A DNA stretch of 64,000 nt from RGIG1681 sp045594425 (GTDB lineage: Bacteria; Bacillota; Clostridia; Christensenellales; UBA1242), in the NCBI GenBank assembly GCA_045594425.1, contig JAZNYK010000007.1, positions 184,926-248,925 of the forward strand, given 5' to 3'. The notes below the pieces were generated by a model. That model did no database searches. It was not told where the DNA came from and saw nothing but the letters and a program-made list of their open reading frames with translations. Of this stretch, positions 17,758 through 25,906 are shown one piece after another. Every line of letters starts with the position of its first letter. Position 1 is the first letter of the stretch. Both the position numbers and the translations under genes were made by a program.

Positions 17758-19266
17758 TTATTTTTTTGAATCACCCACAATATTTGAGATGTTATTCATA
17801 AAACCACCACGTGCTTTTGATGTTTTTCTTTGCACAGGTTTTGCGTCAGAATTATTCACAGAAACGGTTTTTGCTGCACTTCTTGTTGCAACAGGTTTTG
17901 ATTCTTGAACCGTCTTTTTTGTTTTTACTGCAAAGTTTAAAATTTCAGGGGTTTCTGGTTGTTTTTCAGGTTCTTGAACATTAGCAGAAACTGGTTCAAC
18001 TTTAGTAGCAACAGGCTCTTTTACCTCCACATCTTGTGAAACTTCGATGGCTGGTTCAACAACATTCACTTCTTCTGGTTTTGACTCTTCTATAACAACT
18101 GAATTTTCCTTTGGTTCATCGGCTGTTAAAGAGGCTGTGTTAACGAAGTTTTTAGGGAGTTCTGCAAATGTTTCACCTGAAACATTTTGTGCATTTTGCA
18201 CAACTTTTTCATCCCCCTCAATTTCCTTCAAATCAACCAATTTTTCATTTTGGTTTTCAAACTCTTTAAGTTTGTTTTCACTAATATAATTTTGCGCTTG
18301 CTTAATTAACGCAATTTCTGCCATGGTTTCAGCAAACAAATCCTCTTCTGTTTCTTGAACTTCCTCTCTTTTTACATAAGAAAGACCTTGTTCTTGTGCA
18401 ATTTCTTGAAGAGCCTTTTCCATTTCAGGCGACAATGATTCAGTAAACTCATAACGCTTTTTTTCTTCTTTGGCGTCTTCTTTTAGTTGTCTTTCTTCAA
18501 GTTTTTTCTTATACATTCCATAGAACATATCAAGTTCGATGTCTGTTTCGGTTTTTTCTTCTAAAGTAAATTCAACGTTTGCAACGTTTTCTGTTGGAAT
18601 TTCATACTTTTTAATGATATCAAAAGCATTATCAACTTCACCAATCTTTTCTCTTGAATGAGCATCAGAAGAAACAACAAACAGACAATCACTTGCAATA
18701 AGTTCATCAACTTGTTCTTTGTTCCATTTGGTGTGTCTGTTGTTAATTTCAACTAAAACACCCTTCTCTTTGCAAGCATGACCTATTTGATAAAGGTCAG
18801 TTTTTAAAATGGAATCAAGATGTGAAATTATTGTAATTGGATATCTTTCAATAGCGTTCAAAAAAGCATTTGTGCATCTTTGAACGTCTGCTTGAGTTCC
18901 ACCAGTTTTTCCAAAAAAGTTTGCAAAGTCTGTTTTTATGAGTTTGTGATAACCAACAATCAAAATATCAAGCATAGCGAGGGTTTCATTGTCAACGTCA
19001 ATTGTTCCATCTTCTGAAATAATATCTGCTTCAATACCAAGCAAAACCTTTGTTGTAGACCATTCATTGATTTCATCAATAATTTCTCTTGCTTTGCGCA
19101 TTTTCGCTTTGTTAGTTCTGCACATATGCTTAAAACCATGGTCTGTGATTGCAATTTCTTTCAAACCAATAGCGTTAGCAGTGCGCACCAATTCTTCTAT
19201 TGTGTTTTTTCCATGAAAAAATCTACTAAAATTAGAATGAACATGGTAATCTGCCAATAATCTCAT
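17758..19266 (-). CDS. PHP-domain phosphoesterase with long low-complexity tail
   Basis: 502 aa. Residues 1-235 are a PHP domain: DYHVHSNFS, AITDHGF, GIEADI, ISHLDS, EINNRH and SSDAHSR supply the metal ligands, as in the YcdX/histidinol-phosphatase-like branch. Residues 240-500 are acidic and repetitive (PEEVNVVEPAIEVSQDVEVK) and end in a basic patch (RKTSKARGGF), probably disordered. The domain alone is the usual length, so the tail is lineage-specific. ATG at 19266 is preferred over GTG at 19275, since GGTGA lies upstream of the ATG. It overlaps the murB end. Substrate unknown. Confidence 0.85.
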   Translation of the reverse strand: MRLLADYHVHSNFSRFFHGKNTIEELVRTANAIGLKEIAITDHGFKHMCRTNKAKMRKAREIIDEINEWSTTKVLLGIEADIISEDGTIDVDNETLAMLDILIVGYHKLIKTDFANFFGKTGGTQADVQRCTNAFLNAIERYPITIISHLDSILKTDLYQIGHACKEKGVLVEINNRHTKWNKEQVDELIASDCLFVVSSDAHSREKIGEVDNAFDIIKKYEIPTENVANVEFTLEEKTETDIELDMFYGMYKKKLEERQLKEDAKEEKKRYEFTESLSPEMEKALQEIAQEQGLSYVKREEVQETEEDLFAETMAEIALIKQAQNYISENKLKEFENQNEKLVDLKEIEGDEKVVQNAQNVSGETFAELPKNFVNTASLTADEPKENSVVIEESKPEEVNVVEPAIEVSQDVEVKEPVATKVEPVSANVQEPEKQPETPEILNFAVKTKKTVQESKPVATRSAAKTVSVNNSDAKPVQRKTSKARGGFMNNISNIVGDSKK

Positions 19267-20152
19267 CTTTGTCACCCACTTTTTCTATTTCGGGAACAAG
19301 TTTTACACCAAATTGCGATTCAACAGTGGCTTCAACTAACGCAGAAAGCCTTAAAAAATCAAGCGCTGTGCCAAATTTGTCATTAATAAAAAAATTTGAA
19401 TGTTTGTTAGACACAACCACACCACCAATTCTGGTTCCCTTAAGTCCTGCTCTTTCAATAAAAAAACCTGCTGACTTACCATTTGCCTTGGAATATACCG
19501 ACCCCAAAGACAAACCATTTGGCTGATTTTTGTTTCGCAAATATGTAAACTCATTACACAAATTAATTATATCATACTCATTTTTATTTTCAAACAAAAA
19601 TGTAGCAGTCAACACAACAAATCCAGATAAATTTGAAAAGTGATATCCAAACTTAATTTCGTTTTTATAAACATCAAAAATTTTACCCTTTTCAAACACA
19701 GAAATTTTCACCAAATGGTCAGATATTGAGTAACCAAACGCCCCTGCATTATTATATATTGCCCCACCAACAGTTGCTGGAATTCCAATCAACCCTTCAT
19801 ACCCAGACAAATTATTCTTTTTTAAAACATCACAAAACCTTGAAAGCAATATGCCAGCAGACACAGTAACCCAATTATTTTTAATTTCTATCTCATCCGT
19901 CATTTTGTTTGTAAACACAATTGGATAATTCACATTTCCGGCAACAAGCACATTACTAGCATTTCCTAAAACCTTAAAATATATTTTTAATGAATTTAAA
20001 AACACTAATACCTTTTCAAACTCATTCACCTTTTTTGGAAAAATTGCGATTTTAATCTTCTCACCAAGTTTAATTGACGACACTAATGAAACATCAAAAT
20101 TTTCAATAAACTCAATATTGTTTTTTGTTAAAAATTCTTTTATTTTTATCAC
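19232..20152 (-). CDS. murB: UDP-N-acetylenolpyruvoylglucosamine reductase
   Basis: 306 aa. FAD enzyme making UDP-MurNAc for peptidoglycan. Visible: GNASNVLV (FAD loop), GIPATVGGAIYNNAGAFG, the catalytic-Ser region LGSVYSK, IERAGLKG and a C-terminal PEIEKVG carrying the Glu. The start is read as GTG at 20152, with ACAGGAG 7 nt upstream just after the preceding stop; in-frame ATGs at 20197 and 20182 lie inside the upstream gene. It overlaps the PHP gene by 35 nt. Confidence 0.92.
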   Translation of the reverse strand: MIKIKEFLTKNNIEFIENFDVSLVSSIKLGEKIKIAIFPKKVNEFEKVLVFLNSLKIYFKVLGNASNVLVAGNVNYPIVFTNKMTDEIEIKNNWVTVSAGILLSRFCDVLKKNNLSGYEGLIGIPATVGGAIYNNAGAFGYSISDHLVKISVFEKGKIFDVYKNEIKFGYHFSNLSGFVVLTATFLFENKNEYDIINLCNEFTYLRNKNQPNGLSLGSVYSKANGKSAGFFIERAGLKGTRIGGVVVSNKHSNFFINDKFGTALDFLRLSALVEATVESQFGVKLVPEIEKVGDKDEIIGRLPCSF

Positions 20153-20165
20153 AAACAAACTCCTG

Positions 20166-21314
20166 TTAACTATCAAAAACATCTCGAAGATTGTCAATTT
20201 CTGTTTTTGTTAAAAATACATTATTTACCTTGCAATTTGCGATATTTTCAGGTGTTATGTCTTGCATAACACCTTGTTTGATTGCAACATTTTCAATGTT
20301 TTTAACCGAAAACAAACCCACATCAACCACTTTTTTTTGCATATAATCAGATGTTAAAAATTTTGCAAATTCTTGTTTATAAAAATTTTTTACATCACTT
20401 TCACCTTTTGCCATAAACATAAACTGCACTAAATCAGTGTATTTTGTAAGCGGTTGATATATAACATCAGAAACTTTTCCATTAACTTCTCTATTTTTCA
20501 TTCTAAAAACATCTCTTTGCGTTCCTAAAAGCATAACACTTTCACTAGCAACAAATCTGCAATATGCTGAATAACTGGAACTCTTTATATTTTGAGCGTT
20601 AAATGATTTTTCTGAAACCGACAACTTCTTATTTTCATTATATGATGCAATTGCCATTTGAGGCACCAAGTATTTCCCCATACCAAAATCTAAAGAATAT
20701 ACTGTTTTCGTTTTCTTTTTGCTTTCAACTTCATATCCATGCTCAAGCGCACTTTCAAGTAAGTTTATTTCATCACCAACAACTTTTGCCTTTTGTAAGT
20801 TTAATTTTGTTGAAATCAAATAATAAAAACCCGCACACCATGAAACACCCAATTGCTCACCCTCTTGGTTTTTTCCTGCATCTAAAAAGTTTTTATAGAT
20901 ATCAAAAGCATTCTCATCAAAGCCCAAAAGGGTTTCTTTTATCGACACAGCCACACCATAAGAACAAGAAAACATATCTGGCAATTGCCCATCGTTTATC
21001 ATATTCAAACATTCATTTTCAGTCACATTTCTAACAAGCACATAAAGCCCCTTGTTCTTTTCTTGGAATTTTTTAGCAGCAACATTAAGCAAATTAGTTT
21101 TTGAAACAGTCCCACTTTCAAACGTATCAATGTTCCACACCTCAATAATCCCTTGATATTTGCTTTTTGCACCCACAAAAACATTATAAATAAGTTCAGC
21201 ATTCCCATCTGAACCCATACCAACAAAAGGCAAAAACACAAGTAAAACAATCGCTAACAAACCTGATATAATGCGTTTAAAAACAAAACTTAACTTGAAC
21301 CTAAATTTTTTCAT
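20166..21314 (-). CDS. Exported solute-binding-protein-like protein
   Basis: 382 aa. An N-terminal signal or anchor helix (about 14-32) is followed by a fold like type 1 extracellular solute-binding proteins: GIIEVWNIDTFESGT, AAKKFQEKNKGLYV, then LPDMFSCSYG and a late ...FAKFLTSDYMQKK segment. No lipobox Cys and no transporter genes are adjacent, so it may be anchored and not part of a classical importer. It is first in the operon with murB and PHP. No clear Shine-Dalgarno precedes the ATG. The palindrome at 20250-20274 lies inside this gene. Confidence 0.75.
   Translation of the reverse strand: MKKFRFKLSFVFKRIISGLLAIVLLVFLPFVGMGSDGNAELIYNVFVGAKSKYQGIIEVWNIDTFESGTVSKTNLLNVAAKKFQEKNKGLYVLVRNVTENECLNMINDGQLPDMFSCSYGVAVSIKETLLGFDENAFDIYKNFLDAGKNQEGEQLGVSWCAGFYYLISTKLNLQKAKVVGDEINLLESALEHGYEVESKKKTKTVYSLDFGMGKYLVPQMAIASYNENKKLSVSEKSFNAQNIKSSSYSAYCRFVASESVMLLGTQRDVFRMKNREVNGKVSDVIYQPLTKYTDLVQFMFMAKGESDVKNFYKQEFAKFLTSDYMQKKVVDVGLFSVKNIENVAIKQGVMQDITPENIANCKVNNVFLTKTEIDNLRDVFDS
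20250..20274. repeat. Palindrome of the dispersed family inside a coding region, copy c
   Basis: aggtgttatg / cataacacct perfect 10-bp arms, 5-nt loop. In frame on the minus strand it encodes QGVMQDITPE. No tail motif is convincing on either side. Confidence 0.55.
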
Positions 21315-21360
21315 ATCACAATTTATGAGAAATTTTCAAACATTATGAAAAATTAACCAA

Positions 21361-21388
21361 ACAAAAACACGCTAAACAGCGTGTTTTA
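21361..21388 (-). terminator. Terminator of uvrC
   Basis: aaaacacgct / agcgtgtttt, 4-nt loop; overlaps the uvrC stop. Confidence 0.88.
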
Positions 21389-23221
21389 TTTCACAACATC
21401 TTTATGATAATAATCAAATATAATCTTTGCCAAACTTTCACCAATACCCTCAACCTTTGAAAGTTCTTTTTCACTCGCTTTGGCTATATTTTCAACAGAC
21501 TTAAAATGTTTTAATAAAGACTTAACTTTCTTTTCACCAATTCCTTCAATTTCCGAAAGTGAACTTTTTAAAGACTTTCCACGAAGTTCTCTGTGAAATG
21601 TTATTGCAAATCTATGCGATTCATCACGCACACGCTGCAAGAGCCTTAAAACATAATCTGATTTTTTAAGTTTTATTGACTCATTGCTTTTTGTTGTGCA
21701 AATTTCTTCATCACGCTCTGCTAGTGAAATAATTGGTATATCAAGCCCCAAATCAGTCATAACTTGCTCAACCGCATGAAGTTGACCAAAACCGCCATCA
21801 ATCAAAATCAAATCAGGTTTTTTGCTAAAATTTTCCTTCTGCTCAATATAATCAGTCAACCTTCTAGTTAAAACTTCTCGCATTGACGCAAAATCATCAG
21901 GACCAACAACAGTCTTTATTTTAAACTTGCGATATTCTTTGTATGCAGGTTCGCCATTTTCAAATACAACCATAGATGCAACACTAAATTCACCGCTAAT
22001 ATTTGAAATATCAAAACCTTCAATTCTTTTAAGCCTTTTCAAACCAAGCATTTCTTTTAAAGATTCTTCTGCTTGAATTGTCATTTTGTATTTCTTTTCA
22101 ATACGGTCTTTTGAATGAGTTAAATACTCAATAGCATTCTTCTCACAATTTTTTAAGAACTCTGTTTTAACACCAATCTTTGGAACAGTTACCTTAACTG
22201 CTCTATTTAGGTTTGAAAGCAAATAACCTTGAAGCATCTCACATTTTTCGGCGTCAAAATCAGCCACAACAACCTCTTTTGGAAGCATTGCAACGTCTGA
22301 ATAATAATTTGAAATAAATGACAACAACAGGTCATTTTTCTCTCCAACAACTTCATATATTGGATAGTTTACCTGACCCACATTTTTACCTTTTCTAATC
22401 ATCATCACGTTAATATCAAAAGTTTCGTCAAGTTCAGCAATTGCAAAAACATCAATATCATGCTCGCTGTTTAAACTTGTTATTAATTCTTTATCAATAT
22501 TTTCAACAGATTTAAGTTGATTTCTAACAACAAGTGCTTCTTCAAATCGAAGTTCTTCAGCAAACTTATTCATTTTTGCTTTTAATTGTTTTTTTATATC
22601 ACCTGTTTTTCCATTCAAAAAATCTATAACTTTTTGAAGCATTTGCATATATTCTTGTTCACGCTCATCTGAAACACATGGAGCCAAACAATTTCCAATA
22701 TCACCATGCAAACAAGGTCTTTCTAATCTTTTTTTATTGTTAAAATTTATATTGCACCAACGCACAGGATAAGCCGATTTTATTAAACTTAAAAGTTCGG
22801 TAATTCTAGTCCCCGTAACATAAGGACCAAACAGTAAAACATGAGGTTCATTTTTTGGACGTCTTGCAATTTGAACTCTTGGATAAACCTCTTTCATATC
22901 AATTTTTAAATACGGAAAAGTCTTGTCATCTTTTAGCAAAATATTGTATTTTGGCTTGTATTTTTTAATTAAATTATTTTCCAATGAAAAAGCATCTAAC
23001 TCTGAATTAGTTAGAATATATTCAAAATGGTCAATATTAGAAACAAGAGCATAAGTTTTTTGAGTTTTTGGTGTTGCATCAAAATAACTTTTAACCCTAC
23101 GTTTTAAAGCCTTTGCCTTTCCAACATAAACAACCTCATCCCCCGCATTTTTCATAATATAAACACCTGGAGAATCTGGAAGTTCAGTTTTCACCTTACT
23201 TAACAATTCTTCTCTATTCAT
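21386..23221 (-). CDS. uvrC: UvrABC excinuclease subunit C
   Basis: 611 aa, normal length. In order: GIY-YIG nuclease (PGVYIMKN, VVYVGKAKALKRRV, residues 19-50), Cys-rich/UVR region, the RNase H-like 5' nuclease domain (GFDISNISGE, DDFASM, LILIDGGFGQL, RDESHRFAITFHR) and tandem HhH at the end (IEGIGEKKVKSLL, VEGIGESLAKII). It makes the dual incision in nucleotide excision repair. No Shine-Dalgarno precedes the ATG; TATAAT ends 6 nt before it, which predicts a leaderless mRNA. Confidence 0.96.
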   Translation of the reverse strand: MNREELLSKVKTELPDSPGVYIMKNAGDEVVYVGKAKALKRRVKSYFDATPKTQKTYALVSNIDHFEYILTNSELDAFSLENNLIKKYKPKYNILLKDDKTFPYLKIDMKEVYPRVQIARRPKNEPHVLLFGPYVTGTRITELLSLIKSAYPVRWCNINFNNKKRLERPCLHGDIGNCLAPCVSDEREQEYMQMLQKVIDFLNGKTGDIKKQLKAKMNKFAEELRFEEALVVRNQLKSVENIDKELITSLNSEHDIDVFAIAELDETFDINVMMIRKGKNVGQVNYPIYEVVGEKNDLLLSFISNYYSDVAMLPKEVVVADFDAEKCEMLQGYLLSNLNRAVKVTVPKIGVKTEFLKNCEKNAIEYLTHSKDRIEKKYKMTIQAEESLKEMLGLKRLKRIEGFDISNISGEFSVASMVVFENGEPAYKEYRKFKIKTVVGPDDFASMREVLTRRLTDYIEQKENFSKKPDLILIDGGFGQLHAVEQVMTDLGLDIPIISLAERDEEICTTKSNESIKLKKSDYVLRLLQRVRDESHRFAITFHRELRGKSLKSSLSEIEGIGEKKVKSLLKHFKSVENIAKASEKELSKVEGIGESLAKIIFDYYHKDVVK

Positions 23222-23227
23222 AATAAA

Positions 23228-23233
23228 ATTATA
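23228..23233 (-). promoter_or_regulatory. -10 box giving a leaderless uvrC transcript
   Basis: TATAAT with extended TGA upstream, exactly 6 nt from the ATG at 23221; the expected +1 is the A of the start codon. Confidence 0.65.
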
Positions 23234-23243
23234 TCACAACTAA

Positions 23244-23285
23244 AACAAAATAAAAAGAAAAGTAACACAAATTACCTTCCTTTTT
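23244..23285 (-). terminator. Terminator of the 23284 gene
   Basis: 14-bp stem aaaaagaaaagtaa / ttaccttccttttt (two wobbles on RNA), then a T-rich run. Confidence 0.7.
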
Positions 23286-24288
23286 ATTCCAGCACTTTCA
23301 TAATTTTTTGAGCCTGTTCATCATTTACAACTCTTCTTAAACCTTTACCCATGATTGCTTCGTAATAATCAACATCAAAAACATCACCCATAACTCTTTT
23401 CATGGCTCTAAAAAGTTTTTCAATAGCAGCCGCACAAAATGTTCGGTTAATTTCTTCAAATTCAGCAAATTCAGACTTAACACCAAGTTCCTTTGCTCTT
23501 TTTCCAAGATTGCCAAATGAAGCATTGTTCTTAAACAAAATCATTAATCTTGTTATAACAAAACGCTCAACTTCAACGCCTGAAAAATAAGGGCTATCAC
23601 CACGTCTGCTCATATGATTATCAATAATCATCAAATGATTTAAATCTGAAATAACGTTTTTAGCATGAATATCTGGAGTGCTAACTCTGCCTTCCAAAAA
23701 CATATTTTGCAAACTTAAAACAAAGTTTTCCAAAACACTATCAGGCATAGCCTCGATAGAAATATTCACATTCATAAAATCACGAATATATTCTCTTGCA
23801 ATTTCTTTAAAATCCCCCATGTGTTTTTGCGGTGTTTTTAATGCATGAGAAAATTGTTTTAATGTAAAACGGTCTTGAACCAAAGTATAAATGTCTTCTA
23901 AGTGTGTATAAAACAATTCCCTGCCTTGTGCACGCTCTTCCAAAACGTAATAATCACAGTCATAATAGTATGAACTTGAATGTTTTGATTCAAATGGTTT
24001 ATGAACCCTAGGAACAGAAAGCCAAGAATATATTTTTGGTGTGCAATAACCCTTTTGTGCAAACTGGGCATTTTCATCACAATAAGCATCAAATATATCG
24101 GATAGAACATCCCATTTTTTTTCGTTATTATATTTTTTTACAACATATTTGTCATCAATAAAATAAGCGGTTCCTTCGCAACCACTTACACTTTTGCAAT
24201 TTTTTAAATGCGGAATTAATCCAAGCAAAACTCTATCGCATTCATCTCTAGACAACTCATCGAGATTAGCAACATTCAAATTTTTCAT
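23284..24288 (-). CDS. Orphan kinase-fold (PKL) protein, paralogue 1
   Basis: 334 aa. Not a family I can name, but protein-kinase-like landmarks are in order: Gly-rich GCEGTAYF (36-43), Lys in VVKKY (49-53), hinge-like YYVLEERAQG (113-122), catalytic-loop-like PDIHAKNV (D206, N211) and a metal Asp in MIIDN (D223). D+5=N spacing matches aminoglycoside/choline-type kinases. The neighbour at 24842 is a paralogue sharing GY..PK.YSW...P, the hinge and the loop. AGAGGTG precedes the ATG. It follows a small membrane-protein gene in one transcription unit. The substrate is unknown; protein or small-molecule phosphorylation is inference. Confidence 0.7.
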   Translation of the reverse strand: MKNLNVANLDELSRDECDRVLLGLIPHLKNCKSVSGCEGTAYFIDDKYVVKKYNNEKKWDVLSDIFDAYCDENAQFAQKGYCTPKIYSWLSVPRVHKPFESKHSSSYYYDCDYYVLEERAQGRELFYTHLEDIYTLVQDRFTLKQFSHALKTPQKHMGDFKEIAREYIRDFMNVNISIEAMPDSVLENFVLSLQNMFLEGRVSTPDIHAKNVISDLNHLMIIDNHMSRRGDSPYFSGVEVERFVITRLMILFKNNASFGNLGKRAKELGVKSEFAEFEEINRTFCAAAIEKLFRAMKRVMGDVFDVDYYEAIMGKGLRRVVNDEQAQKIMKVLE

Positions 24289-24352
24289 ATCGCCACACCT
24301 CTTGTTTAGCGTTATTACTACAACCCAAATTCAATATCATTAGAAGGCTGAT

Positions 24353-24673
24353 TTACCCTTTCCGATATTTTTGTTGGCTTATTTGAAACAACTTTTTTTG
24401 TGAATCTTTTGTTTTTGTTAGGTCGTCAATCATTTCTTTTGTTGGTATTTGAACTTTTTGAACTGACTTTTTTTCTTTAGGTTTAAACAAGTTAGCAATA
24501 CCACTTGAAGCAAAACCAACCACACCAAGCCCCACAAGTGAAAACATTGATGCAACATTCAAAACTGAAAATGGGTCTACAACCCCAACAACTGCACCCA
24601 AGGCAAAAAAACCAACAGAAAGAGCCATCATAACTTTTGCAAACTTACTTGTTTTTGAAGAGGTTTCCTTCAT
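24353..24673 (-). CDS. Small two-helix membrane protein, unknown
   Basis: 106 aa. Two hydrophobic helices (about 14-32 and 38-62) and a Lys-rich C-terminus (KPKEKKSVQKVQ, then DDLTKTKDSQKK). AGGAGG precedes the ATG. A good promoter lies at 24718-24746. It sits between the two kinase-fold paralogues and is co-directional with them; partner or anchor is possible from position only. Confidence 0.75.
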   Translation of the reverse strand: MKETSSKTSKFAKVMMALSVGFFALGAVVGVVDPFSVLNVASMFSLVGLGVVGFASSGIANLFKPKEKKSVQKVQIPTKEMIDDLTKTKDSQKKLFQISQQKYRKG

Positions 24674-24717
24674 TGATTTTACCTCCTAATTTTGATTGAT
24701 TTTTACAACCTAAACTT

Positions 24718-24746
24718 ATTATAACATAACCTAGCACCAAAGTAAA
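24718..24746 (-). promoter_or_regulatory. Promoter of the 24353-23284 unit
   Basis: Minus strand TTTACT, 17 bp, TATAAT. The repeat hairpin (copy d) starts 50 bp upstream of the -35. Confidence 0.65.
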
Positions 24747-24767
24747 CACCAACAAGTAATATTTATT

Positions 24768-24819
24768 AAAAATTTGCGTAAATTCAAATAAAATAAGGTG
24801 TTATGTTTCACATAACACC
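24768..24819 (-). repeat. Composite palindromic repeat, copy d
   Basis: Hairpin GGTGTTATG / CATAACACC (24797-24819), 11-nt spacer TTATTTTATTT, then GAATTTACG and CAAATTTTT on the minus strand. It could also terminate the 24842 gene. Confidence 0.8.
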
Positions 24820-24841
24820 CCCATTATTATCACCAATATAA

Positions 24842-25759
24842 TTATTGCATTTCAATCTCTTTGCAAATTTCTTCCGAACGTTTTTTGCCAAACACATCAG
24901 TGGATATTTTTTCACAAACACCAAAATCAAACTCACCCAATTTATTTGAGCCAAGCAAACCAGTTGCAGTTTTAACATATCTTTTCATCGCTTCAAAACA
25001 AACATCTTCGTTTTGTTTTTTCAATCTATCCAAAACATCATAGTTAGCGCAACAAATTCTAGAATGTTTTTTAACTCTCTCATTATCAATAAACATTAAA
25101 AACATATCTCTAATAACCATTGCCCTAACAGATTCAGGATTATCATAATTCTCTTTTTTAAAACCCAAAAAAGCATTATCAATAGCAGTGAGTTTTTTTC
25201 CATCAAACATAATGTTTGCAGATTGAACATCCGGTGAACTATAAAGTGATTCAACGCCCATGTTATAATCAGTCATAACAAATCTTTCAAGTTCAGAATC
25301 AGACAATGAAAGCAATGCTTGATTGGTTTCTAAATATGCTTTAATATATTCACCCACAATCATTCCAAACAAATCGGCATTCTTTGCTTTATATTTTATT
25401 GCTTTAGAAAAATCCGCTTTATCACAAAAACTTTGACATCTTGAATATATTTTTGAAAGGTCACTTTCAAACAACATACTCCCCTTAATACGTTCTTGCA
25501 ACACATAAAAATTAAATAGTTTTTTATTCCTTGATGGAATTGCCGTCCAAGAATAAACCTTTGGAACTGCATAACCCATATCACCAAAATTTTTTATTTC
25601 TTCACAAAACCTGAAAAACATTTCAGCATCTTCATCACGAGCAAAATATTGTTTTACAACATAATCATCATCAACAAAATATACTCTTCCTTCAGTTCCA
25701 GAAAGCCAACTAAACTTTCCTAAATTTGGAACAAATGACGCCAAAATTTTATCATTCAT
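24842..25759 (-). CDS. Orphan kinase-fold (PKL) protein, paralogue 2
   Basis: 305 aa. Same order of landmarks as the 23284 protein: Gly-rich GTEGRVYF (21-28), Lys in VVKQY (K36), hinge YVLQERIKG (85-93), loop PDVQSANI (D177, N182; His of the usual DxHxxN is Gln) and AIDN (D194). The shared segments suggest duplication. ATG at 25759 is chosen for its AGGTGA site; an in-frame ATG at 25789 lies 2 nt after the predicted transcription start. No known family name; function unknown. Confidence 0.7.
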   Translation of the reverse strand: MNDKILASFVPNLGKFSWLSGTEGRVYFVDDDYVVKQYFARDEDAEMFFRFCEEIKNFGDMGYAVPKVYSWTAIPSRNKKLFNFYVLQERIKGSMLFESDLSKIYSRCQSFCDKADFSKAIKYKAKNADLFGMIVGEYIKAYLETNQALLSLSDSELERFVMTDYNMGVESLYSSPDVQSANIMFDGKKLTAIDNAFLGFKKENYDNPESVRAMVIRDMFLMFIDNERVKKHSRICCANYDVLDRLKKQNEDVCFEAMKRYVKTATGLLGSNKLGEFDFGVCEKISTDVFGKKRSEEICKEIEMQ

Positions 25760-25797
25760 ACTTTCACCTAAAACTAAACCTTTATCCATATATAGTT

Positions 25798-25827
25798 ATT
25801 ATATCATATATATTATATATGTGTAAA
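25798..25827 (-). promoter_or_regulatory. Promoter of the 24842 gene
   Basis: Minus strand TTTACA, 18 bp, TATAAT with extended TGA. Repeat copy e begins 49 bp upstream of the -35, nearly the same distance as at copy d. Confidence 0.65.
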
Positions 25828-25844
25828 TACAAAATCAAAATTTA

Positions 25845-25899
25845 ATATAAATTTAACGTAAATGCGGAAAATAAAAGGTGTTATGTTTAACATAACACC
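25845..25899 (-). repeat. Composite palindromic repeat, copy e (best copy)
   Basis: Minus strand hairpin GGTGTTATG / CATAACACC, loop ttaaa (25877-25899), 11-nt spacer TTTTATTTTCC, then GCATTTACG and TTAAATTT. It immediately follows the prfA stop and may double as its terminator (TTTTATTTT). Confidence 0.82.
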
Positions 25900-25906
25900 C
25901 TGAAAT

